A stretch of DNA of 64,000 nucleotides, taken from assembly GCF_900129235.1 (NCBI RefSeq), contig NZ_FQUV01000001.1, positions 1-64,000 of the forward strand, written 5' to 3'. Shown in pieces: positions 63,289 to 64,000 of the stretch; the first letter of the stretch is position 1, and every line of letters starts with the position of its first letter. The DNA comes from Litoreibacter ascidiaceicola. GTDB lineage: Bacteria; Pseudomonadota; Alphaproteobacteria; Rhodobacterales; Rhodobacteraceae. The notes beneath the pieces are model-generated. The model did not search any database and had not been told where the DNA came from. It worked only from the letters and a program-made list of their open reading frames with translations. The position numbers were made by a program, and so were the translations under genes.

Positions 63289-64000
63289 TTGAGGGCCTCG
63301 AGCTTGGAGGAGTCGAAGTTGGGGCCTCTTTCAGCCCAATAGGAGCCGTCTTTGCTATATTTTAGCAAGAGACCATTTTCCTCGGCAAGTGTTCGTAGCC
63401 GATCTGCTTCGCTCCATTCTTCGCTGCTTCGAAACGACTTCCAAAGTTCAAGAATACGATCCGTCTGGCATTGAATCACATCAGCATTTTCGTTGCCGTG
63501 GATCGTCGGTGTGAACTTAAATCCAGTCGCGTCATCCTCAAACTGCGCCAAATCCTTTGCTTCAAAACCCAAAAATATAAGTCCATTCGCAAGATCGGAT
63601 TTCTGCCCAGACCCTGCGAGCCGATGCAAAACTGAGAACGCACCCGGAGTATTGAGATCATCGGAAACCGCTGAGAGTACATCTGGGTGGAGATTTCGCG
63701 AGGCTTCGACATCCAACGTAAGTCTTGCCCACTTCCGCAGCGTCTTCTCTGCCTCAACCCGCTTCTTCTCCGTCCAGTCCATCGGCTTGCGGTAGTGCGT
63801 GCTCAACATCACAAACCGGATCACCTCGCCCGGCACGCCTTGGTCCAGCAAGTCCCGAACGGTGAAGAAATTGCCCAAGCTCTTGGACATTTTCTTGCCC
63901 TCGACCTGTAGCATCTCGTTATGCATCCAGACATTCGCGAAATCGTGGCCTGCGCATCTGCTCTGAGCGATCTCGTTTTCGTGGTGCGGGAAGGTCAGGT
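63285..64000 (-). CDS. cysS: Cysteine-tRNA ligase, C-terminal part (runs off the right edge)
   Basis: Class I aminoacyl-tRNA synthetase. The visible part begins LTFPHHENEIAQS at the right edge, then KKMSKSLGNFFTVRDLL (KMSKS loop), then the helical DALR anticodon-binding domain and C-terminus. The upstream catalytic part lies outside the window. No defect is seen. Confidence 0.95.
   Translation of the reverse strand, partial: LTFPHHENEIAQSRCAGHDFANVWMHNEMLQVEGKKMSKSLGNFFTVRDLLDQGVPGEVIRFVMLSTHYRKPMDWTEKKRVEAEKTLRKWARLTLDVEASRNLHPDVLSAVSDDLNTPGAFSVLHRLAGSGQKSDLANGLIFLGFEAKDLAQFEDDATGFKFTPTIHGNENADVIQCQTDRILELWKSFRSSEEWSEADRLRTLAEENGLLLKYSKDGSYWAERGPNFDSSKLEALK

Overview
The window is a stretch of alphaproteobacterial chromosome, most probably from the Rhodobacteraceae (Roseobacter group). 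The evidence is: an alphaproteobacterial-type LexA box (GTTC-N7-GTTC) in front of recA; a CckA-type hybrid kinase; TRAP and Liv transporters; paired FAD/GcvT demethylases of the dimethylglycine dehydrogenase type; a pterin-binding methyltransferase next to metF and close to a RamA-like corrinoid-activating protein, as in the split methionine synthase known in roseobacters; and short dispersed intergenic elements typical of this order. No exact species can be named from the sequence alone.

Positions 1-10019 are an accessory island, visibly richer in A+T than the rest. It starts with the C-terminal remnant of a serine recombinase followed by a large inverted repeat. It then holds a 134-residue unknown protein and a five-gene type I restriction cluster: hsdM, hsdS, an unknown helical (Abi/HEPN-like?) protein, a protein with a T5orf172/GIY-YIG-like C-terminus and a possible EVE/PUA-like N-terminus, and hsdR. 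The hsdR reading frame carries an in-frame amber codon at codon 36, so restriction is predicted to be off or reduced while methylation stays possible. A truncated reading-frame fragment abuts the 3' end of gloB, where the ordinary chromosome resumes.

Positions 10017-28480 hold central and transport functions. These are gloB, an HpcH/HpaI aldolase divergent from a TRAP transporter (dctPQM), a PQQ-type sugar dehydrogenase, a livK-livG-livF-(small secreted Cys protein)-livH-livM operon, and two paralogous FAD/GcvT oxidoreductases flanking a DUF2254 membrane protein.

Positions 28190-41000 are housekeeping: a DUF1330 gene with alaS, recA with its SOS box, a sulfotransferase-like gene, cckA with a TTG start, an RsmB-like methyltransferase, guaB, yaiI, rlmE and ppx/gppA. 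Positions 41020-46765 form a one-carbon/corrinoid cluster: a small 'virulence factor' family protein, metF, a methyltetrahydrofolate:corrinoid methyltransferase-like protein, a fatty acid hydroxylase-like membrane protein, and a RamA-like activator. A tRNA-Gly(CCC) follows, six bases ahead of a thioesterase gene.

Positions 47351-51047 are a tightly coupled zwf-pgl-pgi operon with a LacI-family-like operator palindrome upstream. It is divergent from an uncharacterised radical SAM gene and a CDF metal exporter. Next come an HNH endonuclease, a hypothetical protein, an esterase and an AlkA-type glycosylase. The glycosylase overlaps a cobalamin cluster (cobK-cbiD, divergent from cobA-cobB and an MFS transporter). 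The window closes with a squalene/phytoene synthase-like gene, cimA and the 3' part of cysS. No CRISPR array, intact insertion sequence, rRNA or riboswitch was seen.
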